A stretch of DNA of 18,909 bases, from assembly GCA_040235405.1 (NCBI GenBank), contig JBECKT010000127.1:1-18909 (forward strand), read 5' to 3'. This DNA is from PGZG01 sp040235405. GTDB taxonomy: Bacteria; Pseudomonadota; Gammaproteobacteria; Pseudomonadales; Alcanivoracaceae. Within the stretch, counting starts at the first letter, position 1, and every line of letters starts with the position of its first letter. This document shows, one piece after another, positions 1 to 6,386 of this stretch. A program made the translations under genes and the position numbers. Below the pieces are notes generated by a model. That model did not search any database. It was given only the letters and a program-made list of their open reading frames with translations, and was not told where the DNA came from.

Positions 1-2
1 TG

Positions 3-1007
3 ATCCGTCTGTGCCAGCAATCCCTCAGCCTGCTCTATGAGCAGGACGAAGGCTCGGTGGGTGATCAGCTGGCCCGGGTGCAGCACTGGCTGGGGGATGC
101 GGTCGGCGGCGATGAAGCGCTCAGCAACGCCCTGAATACGGTTGAGTCAGCCCGCCTGCAGGTGGAGGCCGCTGCTGATGACCTGCGCCATTACCTGGAC
201 CGGCTCGACCTCGATCCGGAACGACTTGCCCAGGTGGAGGAACGACTCGGTCAGGCCTACACCCTGGCGCGCAAACACCGGGTGCGACCGGAAGTATTGT
301 TCGCCCATCATCAAGGCCTGCGCGAAGAAGCAGGCCGCCTCAATAACCACGATGAGCACCTGCTGGAGCTTGAAAAGGGTGAGCAACAGGCGCGGTCAGC
401 GTTCACTGATACTGCCTGCAAGCTGTCCGAGCTGCGCCGCAGTCATGCCGGCGCACTGGCCAGCGGCGTGCTCGGCAACCTCAAGGCGCTGGGCATGAAA
501 GGCGCCCGTCTGGAAATCTCACTGACTCCCTGTGAAGCCAGCGCCGACGGCATGGAAGAGGTCGAGTTCCTGTTTACCGCCAATCCGGGCCAACCGCTCA
601 AACCACTGGCCAGGGTTGCCTCCGGTGGCGAACTGTCGAGGGTCAGTCTCGCCATTCAGGTGATCTGTGCGAAAAGCCTGACGGTACCCTGTCTGGTGTT
701 TGACGAGGTTGACGTCGGTGTCGGCGGCGGCATTGCCGAGATTGTCGGCCGACTGCTGCGCGAACTGGGCGACCATGCCCAAGTGCTGTGCATTACTCAT
801 CAGCCGCAGGTGGCCAGTCTGGGCCACAGCCACTGGCAGGTGCAGAAGCAGCAGAAGAAGGACAGCACCCACACCCGAGTATTGTCACTGGATACCGAGC
901 AGCGGGTTCAGGAGGTGGCGCGGATGCTGGGTGGGGTAGAGATTACCGATTCCACCCTCGCCCACGCTCGTGAGATGTTACAGCGCAGTCAGGCACAAAG
1001 CGCCTGA
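3..1007 (+). CDS. recN: DNA repair protein RecN, C-terminal part (5' end outside window)
   Basis: RecN is an SMC-like ATPase that acts on DNA double-strand breaks in recombinational repair. The frame is open from the first bases of the window, so the gene enters from the left and only about 334 C-terminal residues of a protein usually near 550 are visible. The first part is a Glu/Gln/Arg-rich helical stretch that fits the end of the coiled-coil arm. It is followed by the C-terminal ATPase half: the ABC signature ASGGELSR (about 627-650), Walker B CLVFDEVDVGVGGG (about 691-732), and the switch-histidine segment CITHQPQVAS. A GTG at 57 is in frame but is internal, because family sequence (LYEQDEGS) continues upstream of it. 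The gene converges with fur, with 12 bp between the stops, matching the Pseudomonas grpE-recN-fur-omlA order. Identification is firm. Confidence 0.97.
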   Translation: MRLCQQSLSLLYEQDEGSVGDQLARVQHWLGDAVGGDEALSNALNTVESARLQVEAAADDLRHYLDRLDLDPERLAQVEERLGQAYTLARKHRVRPEVLFAHHQGLREEAGRLNNHDEHLLELEKGEQQARSAFTDTACKLSELRRSHAGALASGVLGNLKALGMKGARLEISLTPCEASADGMEEVEFLFTANPGQPLKPLARVASGGELSRVSLAIQVICAKSLTVPCLVFDEVDVGVGGGIAEIVGRLLRELGDHAQVLCITHQPQVASLGHSHWQVQKQQKKDSTHTRVLSLDTEQRVQEVARMLGGVEITDSTLAHAREMLQRSQAQSA

Positions 1008-1019
1008 CTGCCGGGGAAC

Positions 1020-1424
1020 TCACTTTTTCTTCGGCTTGACGTACAGCACCAGCTTGTGATCGATCAGCTCGAAACCATGTTTTTCGGCGATCGCATGCTG
1101 GCGCTTCTCGATTTCCGGGTCGACAAACTCGATCACTTCATTGGTATCCATCCGCACCATATGGTCGTGATGGCCCTCATTGGCCAGCTCGAATACCGCC
1201 GAGCCGCCCTCAAAGTTGTGGCGCTGGACAATGCCGGCCTGCTCGAACTGGGTCAACACCCGGTATACCGTCGCCAGCCCGACATCAGAGCCGGACTCCA
1301 GCAGCGCCTTGTAGATGTCCTCGGCGCTCATGTGCCGTTCAGCGGAATCCTCCAGATGCTGCAGAATCTTTACCCGCGGCAGGGTGACCTTGAGGCCGGC
1401 CTTGCGTAGCTCCTGATCTTCCAC
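1020..1424 (-). CDS. fur: Ferric uptake regulator Fur (no cysteines)
   Basis: Fur is the iron-responsive dimeric repressor of iron uptake genes. The 134 residues span the full family length: N-terminal winged helix with the recognition helix in GLATVYRVLTQFE (49-61), the hinge RHNFEGG (68-74), and a metal-binding dimerisation domain with HHDH (85-88) and a C-terminal HKLVLYVKPKKK. It reads very close to Pseudomonas Fur, including the short tail without the distal Cys motif. There is no cysteine at all: the site that is Cys in HMVCVD of P. aeruginosa is Arg91 here (HMVRMD). The ATG at 1424 fits the family start and has GGTGGA just upstream. It is divergent from bamE across about 100 bp, with overlapping candidate promoters. 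Confidence 0.97.
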   Translation of the reverse strand: MEDQELRKAGLKVTLPRVKILQHLEDSAERHMSAEDIYKALLESGSDVGLATVYRVLTQFEQAGIVQRHNFEGGSAVFELANEGHHDHMVRMDTNEVIEFVDPEIEKRQHAIAEKHGFELIDHKLVLYVKPKKK

Positions 1425-1466
1425 CGATATACTCCTGATGTGCCGCCGATCGACCGACGGGTGAAC

Positions 1467-1494
1467 TTGTGTCCCCGGACAGGGTCTGTATTAT
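1467..1494 (+). promoter_or_regulatory. Candidate bamE/omlA promoter
   Basis: TTGTGT (1467-1472), a 16-bp spacer, then TATTAT (1489-1494). Transcription would start near 1501, giving a leader of about 24 nt before the bamE ATG. The -10 element shares bases 1490-1494 with the divergent fur -10, so the two genes probably cannot be opened independently. Confidence 0.45.
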
Positions 1495-1517
1495 CGCCCC
1501 AACCTGAGCGATGTCGA
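1490..1517 (-). promoter_or_regulatory. Candidate fur promoter
   Basis: Read on the minus strand, TCGACA (1517-1512) lies 16 bp before GATAAT (1495-1490), each matching 5 of 6 consensus bases. Transcription would start near 1483 and leave a leader of about 58 nt. The -10 box overlaps that of the bamE promoter on the other strand. Recognised by eye only. Confidence 0.45.
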
Positions 1518-1524
1518 CACTACT

Positions 1525-1944
1525 ATGCGAGCTTTCCTGCTGATTTCCGCCTTGATCCTGACGGTGCTGAGCGCTGGTTGCAGCAATCTGCGCTTTCCCG
1601 GTGTCTACCGCATTGATATTCCGCAGGGCAATTTCGTCACCGAAGACATGCTGAACCAGCTCAGCCCCGGCATGCGCCCGGAGCAGGTGCGCTATGTCAT
1701 GGGCATGCCGACCCTGATCGACCCCTTCACCCCGGACACCTGGTTCTACCTGATGACCCTGCAGCCGGGCAAAGGAGAGGCCATTGAGCAGCAAATCGTG
1801 GTGCACTTCCGTGACGGCCTGTACAGCCACCATGAGGGCGAAGTGCTGGCCGATTTCCGCACCAGAGTCACCGCCCCGCAGGATCGCCAGTTAGCCAGTC
1901 AGGCTGACCAGCAACGCCGGCAGCAGCCCGCCGGTAGCGACTGA
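1525..1944 (+). CDS. bamE: Outer-membrane assembly lipoprotein BamE (SmpA/OmlA)
   Basis: BamE is the small lipoprotein subunit of the Bam complex that inserts beta-barrel proteins into the outer membrane. The sequence (139 aa) starts with a signal peptide (MRAFLLISALILTVLSAG) and a lipobox LSAGC with the lipidated Cys at 19. The family body follows: NLRFPGVYRIDIPQGN, the GMRPEQVRYVMGMP turn (about 49-62) and DTWFYLMTLQ. The C-terminus is polar, Gln/Arg-rich and probably disordered. It sits divergent from fur and convergent with rnfH (4-bp gap), as in Pseudomonas, where it is called omlA. The ATG at 1525 is the only start that gives an intact signal peptide; no strong ribosome-binding site is seen before it. 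Confidence 0.96.
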   Translation: MRAFLLISALILTVLSAGCSNLRFPGVYRIDIPQGNFVTEDMLNQLSPGMRPEQVRYVMGMPTLIDPFTPDTWFYLMTLQPGKGEAIEQQIVVHFRDGLYSHHEGEVLADFRTRVTAPQDRQLASQADQQRRQQPAGSD

Positions 1945-1948
1945 AGCA

Positions 1949-2263
1949 TCAAGCCTGGCCGGCCCGCTTATCCTTCGCCTGCCTGGCCCGGGCCTTGCGA
2001 TTGTCTTTCGGATCAATGATCAGCGGGCGGTAGATCTCCACCCGCTCGCCATCCGCCAGCACCCGCCCTTTCGGATTTGCTTCCACCTTTGAAAATATCC
2101 CCATGCTGGCACGCTCGATATCCAGCTCCGGGAAGAAACCGGCAATGCCGGACTGCAGTACAGCGTCATACATGGTGGTGCCCTCCGCCACACGCAGAGG
2201 GATCAGCTTCTGCCGGTCCGGCAAGGCATAGACCACTTCCACATTGATCAGCCCGTCTTTCAT
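1949..2263 (-). CDS. rnfH: RnfH family ubiquitin-like protein
   Basis: This is a 104-residue protein of the RnfH (UPF0125, beta-grasp) family, whose biochemical role is unclear. Family marks are INVEVVYALPDRQ at the start, the VAEGTTMYDAVLQSG helix, MGIFSK, and the C-terminal RVEIYRPLIIDPKDNRKARA block. It normally lies beside ratA between bamE and smpB. Here it follows the symporter gene by 8 bp, and its Shine-Dalgarno (GAGG) overlaps the symporter stop codon, so the two are probably cotranscribed and translationally coupled. Identification of the family is firm; function is not. Confidence 0.93.
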   Translation of the reverse strand: MKDGLINVEVVYALPDRQKLIPLRVAEGTTMYDAVLQSGIAGFFPELDIERASMGIFSKVEANPKGRVLADGERVEIYRPLIIDPKDNRKARARQAKDKRAGQA

Positions 2264-2271
2264 AGCCGCCC

Positions 2272-3654
2272 TCAGAACAACCCGATGCCGCGGGCAAACA
2301 CTGCCAGAACAGCCAGCGGGGCAATGATTCTGATCGCCACGCGCCAGCCAAGATAGACACGGAAGTTCTTCATGTTCAGCTCTTTGCGCACATGCGGGTC
2401 CTTCATGACCCAGCCGGCAAACACTGCGATCAACAACCCTCCCAGTGGCAACATCACGTTGGTAGTGAGGAAATCAAGACTGTCAAAAACCGTCTTGCCA
2501 AACAGTGTGGCGTCGGCCCAGAGATTAAACGACAGCACCGAGCCGATGCCTATCAGCCAGGCCGCCAGCGCCAGAACCATCGTAGCCCTGGCCCGGGTCC
2601 AGCCGGACTCGACAAACCAGGCTACCAGCGGCTCCAGCAGCGAGATCGATGAGCTCCAGGCAGCAAACAGCACCAGTACAAAAAACAGCGTGCCAAACCA
2701 GATACCACCCGGCATCTGTACAAACGCCAGTGGCAGTGTCTTGAACAGCAGCCCGGGGCCGGCGGCCGGCTCCAGACCATTGGCAAACACCACCGGAAAA
2801 ATACACAACCCGGCGACAATCGCCACCAGGGTGTCCAGAAAAGCAATCGTCAGCACGGTGGAGCCGATCGAAACCGGCTTTTTCTGCCCGTGCTTGTCGC
2901 TGGCCTCGCGCGGCATATAGGCGCCATACGCCATGATCGCGCCAAGGCCGAGGCTCAGGGTAAAGAACGAATGCCCCATGGCCACCAGCACCGCATCGGC
3001 AGACAACTTGCTGAAATCGACACTGAACATGAAAGCCAGCGCCTGATCGAAGCCACCACTGCTGGCGGCATAACCGAGCAACACCAGCAACATCACAAAC
3101 AATGCCGGCATCATGATCTCTGCCGCCCGCTGCAAACCCCGATGCACCCCCTGTAAAACCACCCCGGCGGTCATCAGCATAAACAGGCTGTGGCAGCCGA
3201 GCATGATCAGCGGACTGGCCAACAAACCGTCAAACGTGGCGCTGACCGTCGCTGCATCGGCACCCGCCAACTGCGTTGGCATGGCAACAACGTAGTAAAG
3301 CGCCCAACCAGCGATCACGCTGTAAAAGGTCAGAATCAGGAAGCCGGCCAGCGCACCGAGGTAGCCAAGCCATTTCCAGCGGCTGCTGACTTCCGCCTGC
3401 CCGGCCAGCTTTTTCATGGTATTGATCGGACTCAGGCCACCACGGCGCCCCATCATCACCTCGGCCACCATAACCGGGATGCCCACCAGCAGAATGATCA
3501 GCAGGTACATCAGGACAAAGGCACCACCACCGTACTCGCCAGCAATGTAGGGAAACTTCCAGAGATTCCCGAGGCCGACCGCCGAGCCCGTCGCTGCCAG
3601 AATAAACACCCAGCGACTGGTCCACCCCTTCAGCGATGCATGATTCTTTTCCAT
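2272..3654 (-). CDS. Sodium:neurotransmitter symporter (NSS/SNF) family transporter
   Basis: A 460-residue inner-membrane protein of the LeuT-fold NSS family, which couples sodium uptake to import of an amino acid or related solute; the substrate cannot be read from sequence. The family signature in the first helix is present: SRWVFILAATGSAVGLGNLW then KFPY, the unwound sodium and substrate site. It is followed by GGGAFVLMYL and about a dozen hydrophobic segments. I placed the start at the ATG at 3654 (MEKNHASLKGW), which fits the family; the frame stays open to another ATG at 3756, but that would add 34 atypical residues running towards the smpB promoter. The gene occupies the position where related genomes carry ratA, upstream of rnfH. 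Confidence 0.93.
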   Translation of the reverse strand: MEKNHASLKGWTSRWVFILAATGSAVGLGNLWKFPYIAGEYGGGAFVLMYLLIILLVGIPVMVAEVMMGRRGGLSPINTMKKLAGQAEVSSRWKWLGYLGALAGFLILTFYSVIAGWALYYVVAMPTQLAGADAATVSATFDGLLASPLIMLGCHSLFMLMTAGVVLQGVHRGLQRAAEIMMPALFVMLLVLLGYAASSGGFDQALAFMFSVDFSKLSADAVLVAMGHSFFTLSLGLGAIMAYGAYMPREASDKHGQKKPVSIGSTVLTIAFLDTLVAIVAGLCIFPVVFANGLEPAAGPGLLFKTLPLAFVQMPGGIWFGTLFFVLVLFAAWSSSISLLEPLVAWFVESGWTRARATMVLALAAWLIGIGSVLSFNLWADATLFGKTVFDSLDFLTTNVMLPLGGLLIAVFAGWVMKDPHVRKELNMKNFRVYLGWRVAIRIIAPLAVLAVFARGIGLF

Positions 3655-3764
3655 AAACAGCTCGCTCAGACCAACAAAGGCGCCATTTTCCCGGCAAACC
3701 CGGTCTGCCTCAAGGAAAACCGGCCGCCGACGCACGACGCGCATGCAATTAGCCACAGCTACCG

Positions 3765-3770
3765 TATAAT
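3765..3770 (+). promoter_or_regulatory. Candidate smpB -10 box directly before the start codon
   Basis: A perfect TATAAT ends nine bases before the smpB ATG. A start point 6-8 bases downstream would give a leader of about 0-4 nt, and there is no Shine-Dalgarno (the spacer is CGCGCCCCT). No good -35 is seen (ATGCAA at 3743-3748, 16 bp away, is the best). Either the mRNA is nearly leaderless or the box is coincidental. Confidence 0.5.
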
Positions 3771-3779
3771 CGCGCCCCT

Positions 3780-4256
3780 ATGAGTAAAGCCGCCAAAGGG
3801 TCTGCGGGCCCACGAGACATCGCCGTCAACCGCAAGGCACGGCACGACTACCACCTTGAAGAGAAATTCGAGGCCGGACTGGTATTGCTTGGCTGGGAAG
3901 TGAAATCCCTGCGTGCCGGCAAGTGCAATCTGACCGAAGCCTACGTGACACTGAAAGACGGCGAAGCCTGGCTGTTCGGCTGCCGGATTGAGCCCCTGCA
4001 GACCACCAGCACCCATGTCGTTGCCGACCCGATACGCAGTCGCAAGCTGCTATTGCACCGGCGCCAGCTATCGCAAATTTTTGCCGGGGTACAGCGGGAC
4101 GGCTATACCTGCGTACCGGTCAGCCTGTACTGGGACCGCGGTCGCGCCAAGCTGGAAATAGCGCTAGCCAAGGGCAAGCAGAAATTCGACAAGCGAGCCA
4201 CCGAAAAGGAGCGTGACTGGGGCCGCCAGAAACAGCGGCTGATGCGCCAGCGCTAG
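3780..4256 (+). CDS. smpB: SsrA-binding protein SmpB
   Basis: SmpB binds tmRNA and carries it into stalled ribosomes for trans-translation; its RNA partner ssrA lies about 650 bp downstream. The 158 residues cover the whole family: IAVNRKARHDYHLEEKFEAG, GWEVKSLRAGKCNL, the STHV-DPIRSRKLLLHRRQL segment, and the conserved IALAKGKQKFDKR followed by the basic tail TEKERDWGRQKQRLMRQR, which folds in the ribosomal mRNA channel. The ATG at 3780 matches the family N-terminus (SKAAKGSAGPRDIAVNRKA) although no ribosome-binding site precedes it. A bidirectional terminator follows the stop. Confidence 0.97.
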   Translation: MSKAAKGSAGPRDIAVNRKARHDYHLEEKFEAGLVLLGWEVKSLRAGKCNLTEAYVTLKDGEAWLFGCRIEPLQTTSTHVVADPIRSRKLLLHRRQLSQIFAGVQRDGYTCVPVSLYWDRGRAKLEIALAKGKQKFDKRATEKERDWGRQKQRLMRQR

Positions 4257-4269
4257 CAGACGTTTAGCA

Positions 4270-4299
4270 GAAAACGGGCCGATAACCCGACCCGTTTTC
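4270..4299. terminator. Bidirectional terminator between smpB and the minus-strand membrane gene
   Basis: GAAAACGGG (4270-4278) pairs perfectly with CCCGTTTTC (4291-4299) around a 12-nt loop. The A-run on one side and T-run on the other let it work for both converging genes. Confidence 0.75.
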
Positions 4300-4308
4300 A
4301 GGAAACAC

Positions 4309-4596
4309 TCAGAACGCCTTGCCGGAGCGGCGACCACGACCACGCCAGGCAGCAACCTCGTCGCGCAGCTGCCAGTAGAACAGCAACCAGGCTCGCAGCA
4401 GCGCCGGCAAAAAATAGATCGCGGTCAGCACCACCAGAAACCCGATGCTGGTCAAAGCATCCACCGCCAGCACGCCGGCAGAATACAGCACCAGCGACAG
4501 GGCCAGTCCCAGGCTGCGGTAAAGCAGCGGGTGTTTTTTCAGCGGCGCCACAGCAGCAGCACCGGTTGCAGTAACTCGATCAAACAGCGTCTTCAT
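4309..4596 (-). CDS. Small two-helix membrane protein of unknown function
   Basis: A 95-residue protein I do not recognise. It has a basic, Ala-rich N-terminus (about 1-27), two hydrophobic helices at about 28-47 and 50-74 separated by a very short turn, and a strongly basic C-terminus (RGRGRRSGKAF). This fits a hairpin in the inner membrane with both ends probably in the cytoplasm. GAGG lies about 10 bases before the ATG at 4596, and the coding frame ends just before a good terminator, both supporting a real gene. It is convergent with smpB. Nothing in the sequence ties it to trans-translation. Confidence 0.7.
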   Translation of the reverse strand: MKTLFDRVTATGAAAVAPLKKHPLLYRSLGLALSLVLYSAGVLAVDALTSIGFLVVLTAIYFLPALLRAWLLFYWQLRDEVAAWRGRGRRSGKAF

Positions 4597-4907
4597 CGTC
4601 TAGTCCTCAATGAATGACTCAGGTCTGATCAGCGGTCTCTTTATTCACTTTCTCGGGGACCCACTGAGAAGAGCATTTGCTCTCCGACCATTGTGTGGCT
4701 AACGCTGCGGGCTTCCCCTCCGGCTTCACCGGCGCTTGTGGCGCCCTGCTGACCGAAAACCTCACAGCACTCTTTCAACACGTCTATCGTGCTCCCACTA
4801 CGGGCGCCAATGCCCCGATTTTGACTGATTGTCTGACAGAGATATTTATTCATCTGTAAAACTTGAAACTATCGCCCGCAACCCCCATCAAGTATGCTGT
4901 ACCTACT
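4597..4907. other. Intergenic stretch before ssrA; no assigned gene
   Basis: About 310 bp between the small membrane gene and ssrA. It contains a perfect inverted repeat AGAGCA-TT-TGCTCT (4670-4683), a GGGC/GCCC stem around 4802-4817, and short open frames on both strands (70 codons minus at 4853-4641; 60 codons plus at 4677-4859). Neither frame has a convincing ribosome-binding site. The minus frame encodes a Gly/Ala/Glu-rich peptide I cannot assign. TATGCT at 4893-4898 could be the ssrA -10 box, without a clear -35. This may be an unrecognised RNA, a dispersed repeat or simply spacer. Confidence 0.4.
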
Positions 4908-5262
4908 GGGGCCGACATGGTTTCGACGCCGGTATTGAATCTTGTGGTGCATGCCGAGCAGGCTACGATGCTCGTAAATCCATTGTGGCAAAAAAGTAAT
5001 CGCAAACGACGATTCCTACGCACTAGCAGCCTAAATCCCTGCTAACCGTCGCGCGACCCTGTCTGTGGGGGAGCAACACGGGCACGCATACACAGACTCG
5101 CGATGAGGTTCGCCCCGAACTGAATTGCTAAACCTTCAGGGGATCGGAACCAGCACCCTGCCCGTCGGGCCGCTGGGACCTAAATCAGTAGACACGGCTA
5201 AGCATGTAGATCTGCAAGTGGATTGCTGACGGACGCGGGTTCGATCCCCGCCGGCTCCACCA
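4908..5262 (+). ncRNA. ssrA: Transfer-messenger RNA (tmRNA)
   Basis: tmRNA rescues stalled ribosomes with SmpB by acting first as an alanyl-tRNA and then as a short mRNA for a degradation tag. The 5' end GGGGCCGACATGGTTTCGAC and the 3' end with GCGGGTTCGATCCCCGC and encoded CCA are typical. The seven-base acceptor stem GGGGCCG/CGGCTCC pairs fully and carries the G3-U70 wobble that marks alanine acceptance. The T stem (GCGGG/CCCGC) is perfect. The tag frame lies at 5002-5034, and the region between it and the 3' tRNA-like domain is long enough for the usual pseudoknots. The molecule is the one-piece gammaproteobacterial type of about 355 nt. Confidence 0.98.
5002..5034 (+). CDS. ssrA: tmRNA proteolysis tag ANDDSYALAA
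   Basis: The resume codon GCA at 5002 starts ten sense codons, ANDDSYALAA, ending with TAA at 5032-5034. The Escherichia tag is ANDENYALAA; the ClpXP/ClpA-recognised ALAA end is kept, while the SspB-contact part differs at DS for EN. Confidence 0.93.
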   Translation, partial: ANDDSYALAA

Positions 5263-5268
5263 GAAACG

Positions 5269-5300
5269 AAAGCCCCCTTCTCTGAAGCGGGGCTTTTTTT
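5269..5300 (+). terminator. ssrA intrinsic terminator
   Basis: AAAGCCCC (5269-5276) pairs with GGGGCTTT (5289-5296), with an inner CTTC/GAAG extension, and ends in a run of seven T (5294-5300). It lies seven bases after the tmRNA CCA end. Confidence 0.92.
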
Positions 5301-5450
5301 ATTTCTCGCAGGCCATTTCCCTGAAACATTACCAACCAACTCAAGGCACTTCCGAGCCGGCCCTCCCGAATTGTCGTCAGCGCCAGTGGCCGCCCTCTGA
5401 GGCACGGTTCACACTGACAGAAGATCGGCCTGCTTTTCACCCCGCTCTGG

Positions 5451-5479
5451 CTGGCACCCGGCGGCGCAGCTGTCATAAT
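5451..5479 (+). promoter_or_regulatory. Candidate promoter of the PTPS-like gene
   Basis: CTGGCA (5451-5456), a 17-bp spacer, then CATAAT (5474-5479) preceded by a TGn extended -10 (TG at 5471-5472). Transcription would begin near 5486, about 30 nt before the preferred start codon. The rest of 5301-5450 holds no recognisable feature. Confidence 0.5.
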
Positions 5480-5516
5480 AACGCCAGCTATCAGCCAGCC
5501 ACATATGCGGAAGACC

Positions 5517-6386
5517 ATGGCCACCCTGTTTGTCGATAACCTGACTGTTCTCGATTTTTCCTACCTGCATGGCAAAAGGGGCATGGTAGGTGAGTCATGG
5601 ATCGTCGATCTGGAACTGTCCGGCGATCTTGATCAGCAGAGCATGGTGTTCGACTTCGGTCATATCAAGAAGCAAATCAAACAGGTGCTGGATGATTGCG
5701 CCGATCACCGCCTGCTGATCCCGGGTGACAGTGAGCTACTTACCCATGGCACCGACGGTGAGGACAGAACCAGCGTTACCTGGCGCTATCCGGGTGGCGA
5801 CATTCGTATGCGAGCGCCAGACTCCAGCATTCTGATTCTACCCGCGATGGAGATAAGCAAGGGCAACCTTTCACTATTTCTGACAGAACAGGTTCGCAAC
5901 GTCGTGCCGGCAAACGTCACTGAAATTCTGCTGACGTTGCGCGAGGAGGAATTCGGCACCTCGCCTTACTACCATTACTCCCATGGCCTGAAGAAGCATG
6001 ATGGAAATTGCCAGCGCATTGCCCATGGCCATCGCTCACGCATTGAAATTCTGGAGAATGGTCGTCGCAGTCGCTACTGGGAAAAGCTCTGGGCAGATCG
6101 CTGGGAGGATATCTACATCGGCACCCGCGATGATCTGGAGGGCACCTACTATATCGACGAGGCACCTCACCATCGTTTCCGCTACGAAAGCGCGCAAGGG
6201 ATGTTCGAACTGCTAATCCCTGAAGATCACTGCTATCTGGTTGATACCGACACCACTGTTGAGCAGTTGGCCGAGCATATTGTTCAGGAACTTGCCCGGG
6301 AAGCACCCGGCAAGCACTTCCGGGTCAAGGCTTTCGAAGGCGTAAAAAAGGGCGCCATTGCAGAAGCAGGCCAGATGCGGGCTTAA
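5517..6386 (+). CDS. Tandem-domain 6-pyruvoyl-tetrahydropterin synthase / QueD-like protein
   Basis: The protein (289 aa from this start) contains two copies of the PTPS/QueD fold; family members convert dihydroneopterin triphosphate to pterin or queuosine precursors. The second copy (about 135-289) keeps the active-site pattern of QueD: His156, Cys165 and His170-Gly-His172 line up with the zinc ligands and catalytic Cys, Asp237-His238 with the Asp-His pair, and Glu274 with the pterin-anchoring Glu. The first copy (about 1-134) keeps VFDFG, ADHRLL and LTLREE but has VGESW where HGHSF is expected, so it should not bind zinc. An insertion rich in Trp and Arg (about 180-225) lies in the second domain. 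The ATG at 5517 has GGAAG just before it; an ATG at 5505 is an alternative. The substrate is unknown. The gene is convergent with the LysR gene. Confidence 0.8.
   Translation: MATLFVDNLTVLDFSYLHGKRGMVGESWIVDLELSGDLDQQSMVFDFGHIKKQIKQVLDDCADHRLLIPGDSELLTHGTDGEDRTSVTWRYPGGDIRMRAPDSSILILPAMEISKGNLSLFLTEQVRNVVPANVTEILLTLREEEFGTSPYYHYSHGLKKHDGNCQRIAHGHRSRIEILENGRRSRYWEKLWADRWEDIYIGTRDDLEGTYYIDEAPHHRFRYESAQGMFELLIPEDHCYLVDTDTTVEQLAEHIVQELAREAPGKHFRVKAFEGVKKGAIAEAGQMRA

Noticed and set aside
3655..3756. N-terminal extension of the symporter to an ATG at 3756
   Set aside because: The added residues (rich in Arg, Cys and Glu) do not resemble the family and would run into the smpB promoter region; the ATG at 3654 gives the normal N-terminus.
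2372..3783. Several plus-strand frames of 60-197 codons opposite the symporter
   Set aside because: Peptides are low-complexity Ser/Thr/Gln/Pro or His-rich and lie opposite a clear transporter.
4863..5045. 60-codon plus-strand frame covering the 5' half of ssrA
   Set aside because: It runs through the tmRNA itself; only the tag at 5002-5034, in another frame, is translated.
5136..5524. Minus-strand frames of 89 and 108 codons over the 3' end of ssrA
   Set aside because: They read through the tmRNA tRNA-like domain; such peptides are common false annotations at tmRNA and tRNA genes.
6383..6386. 4-bp overlap of the stop codons of the PTPS-like and LysR genes in TTAA
   Set aside because: Neat but ordinary for tightly packed convergent genes; no sign of function.
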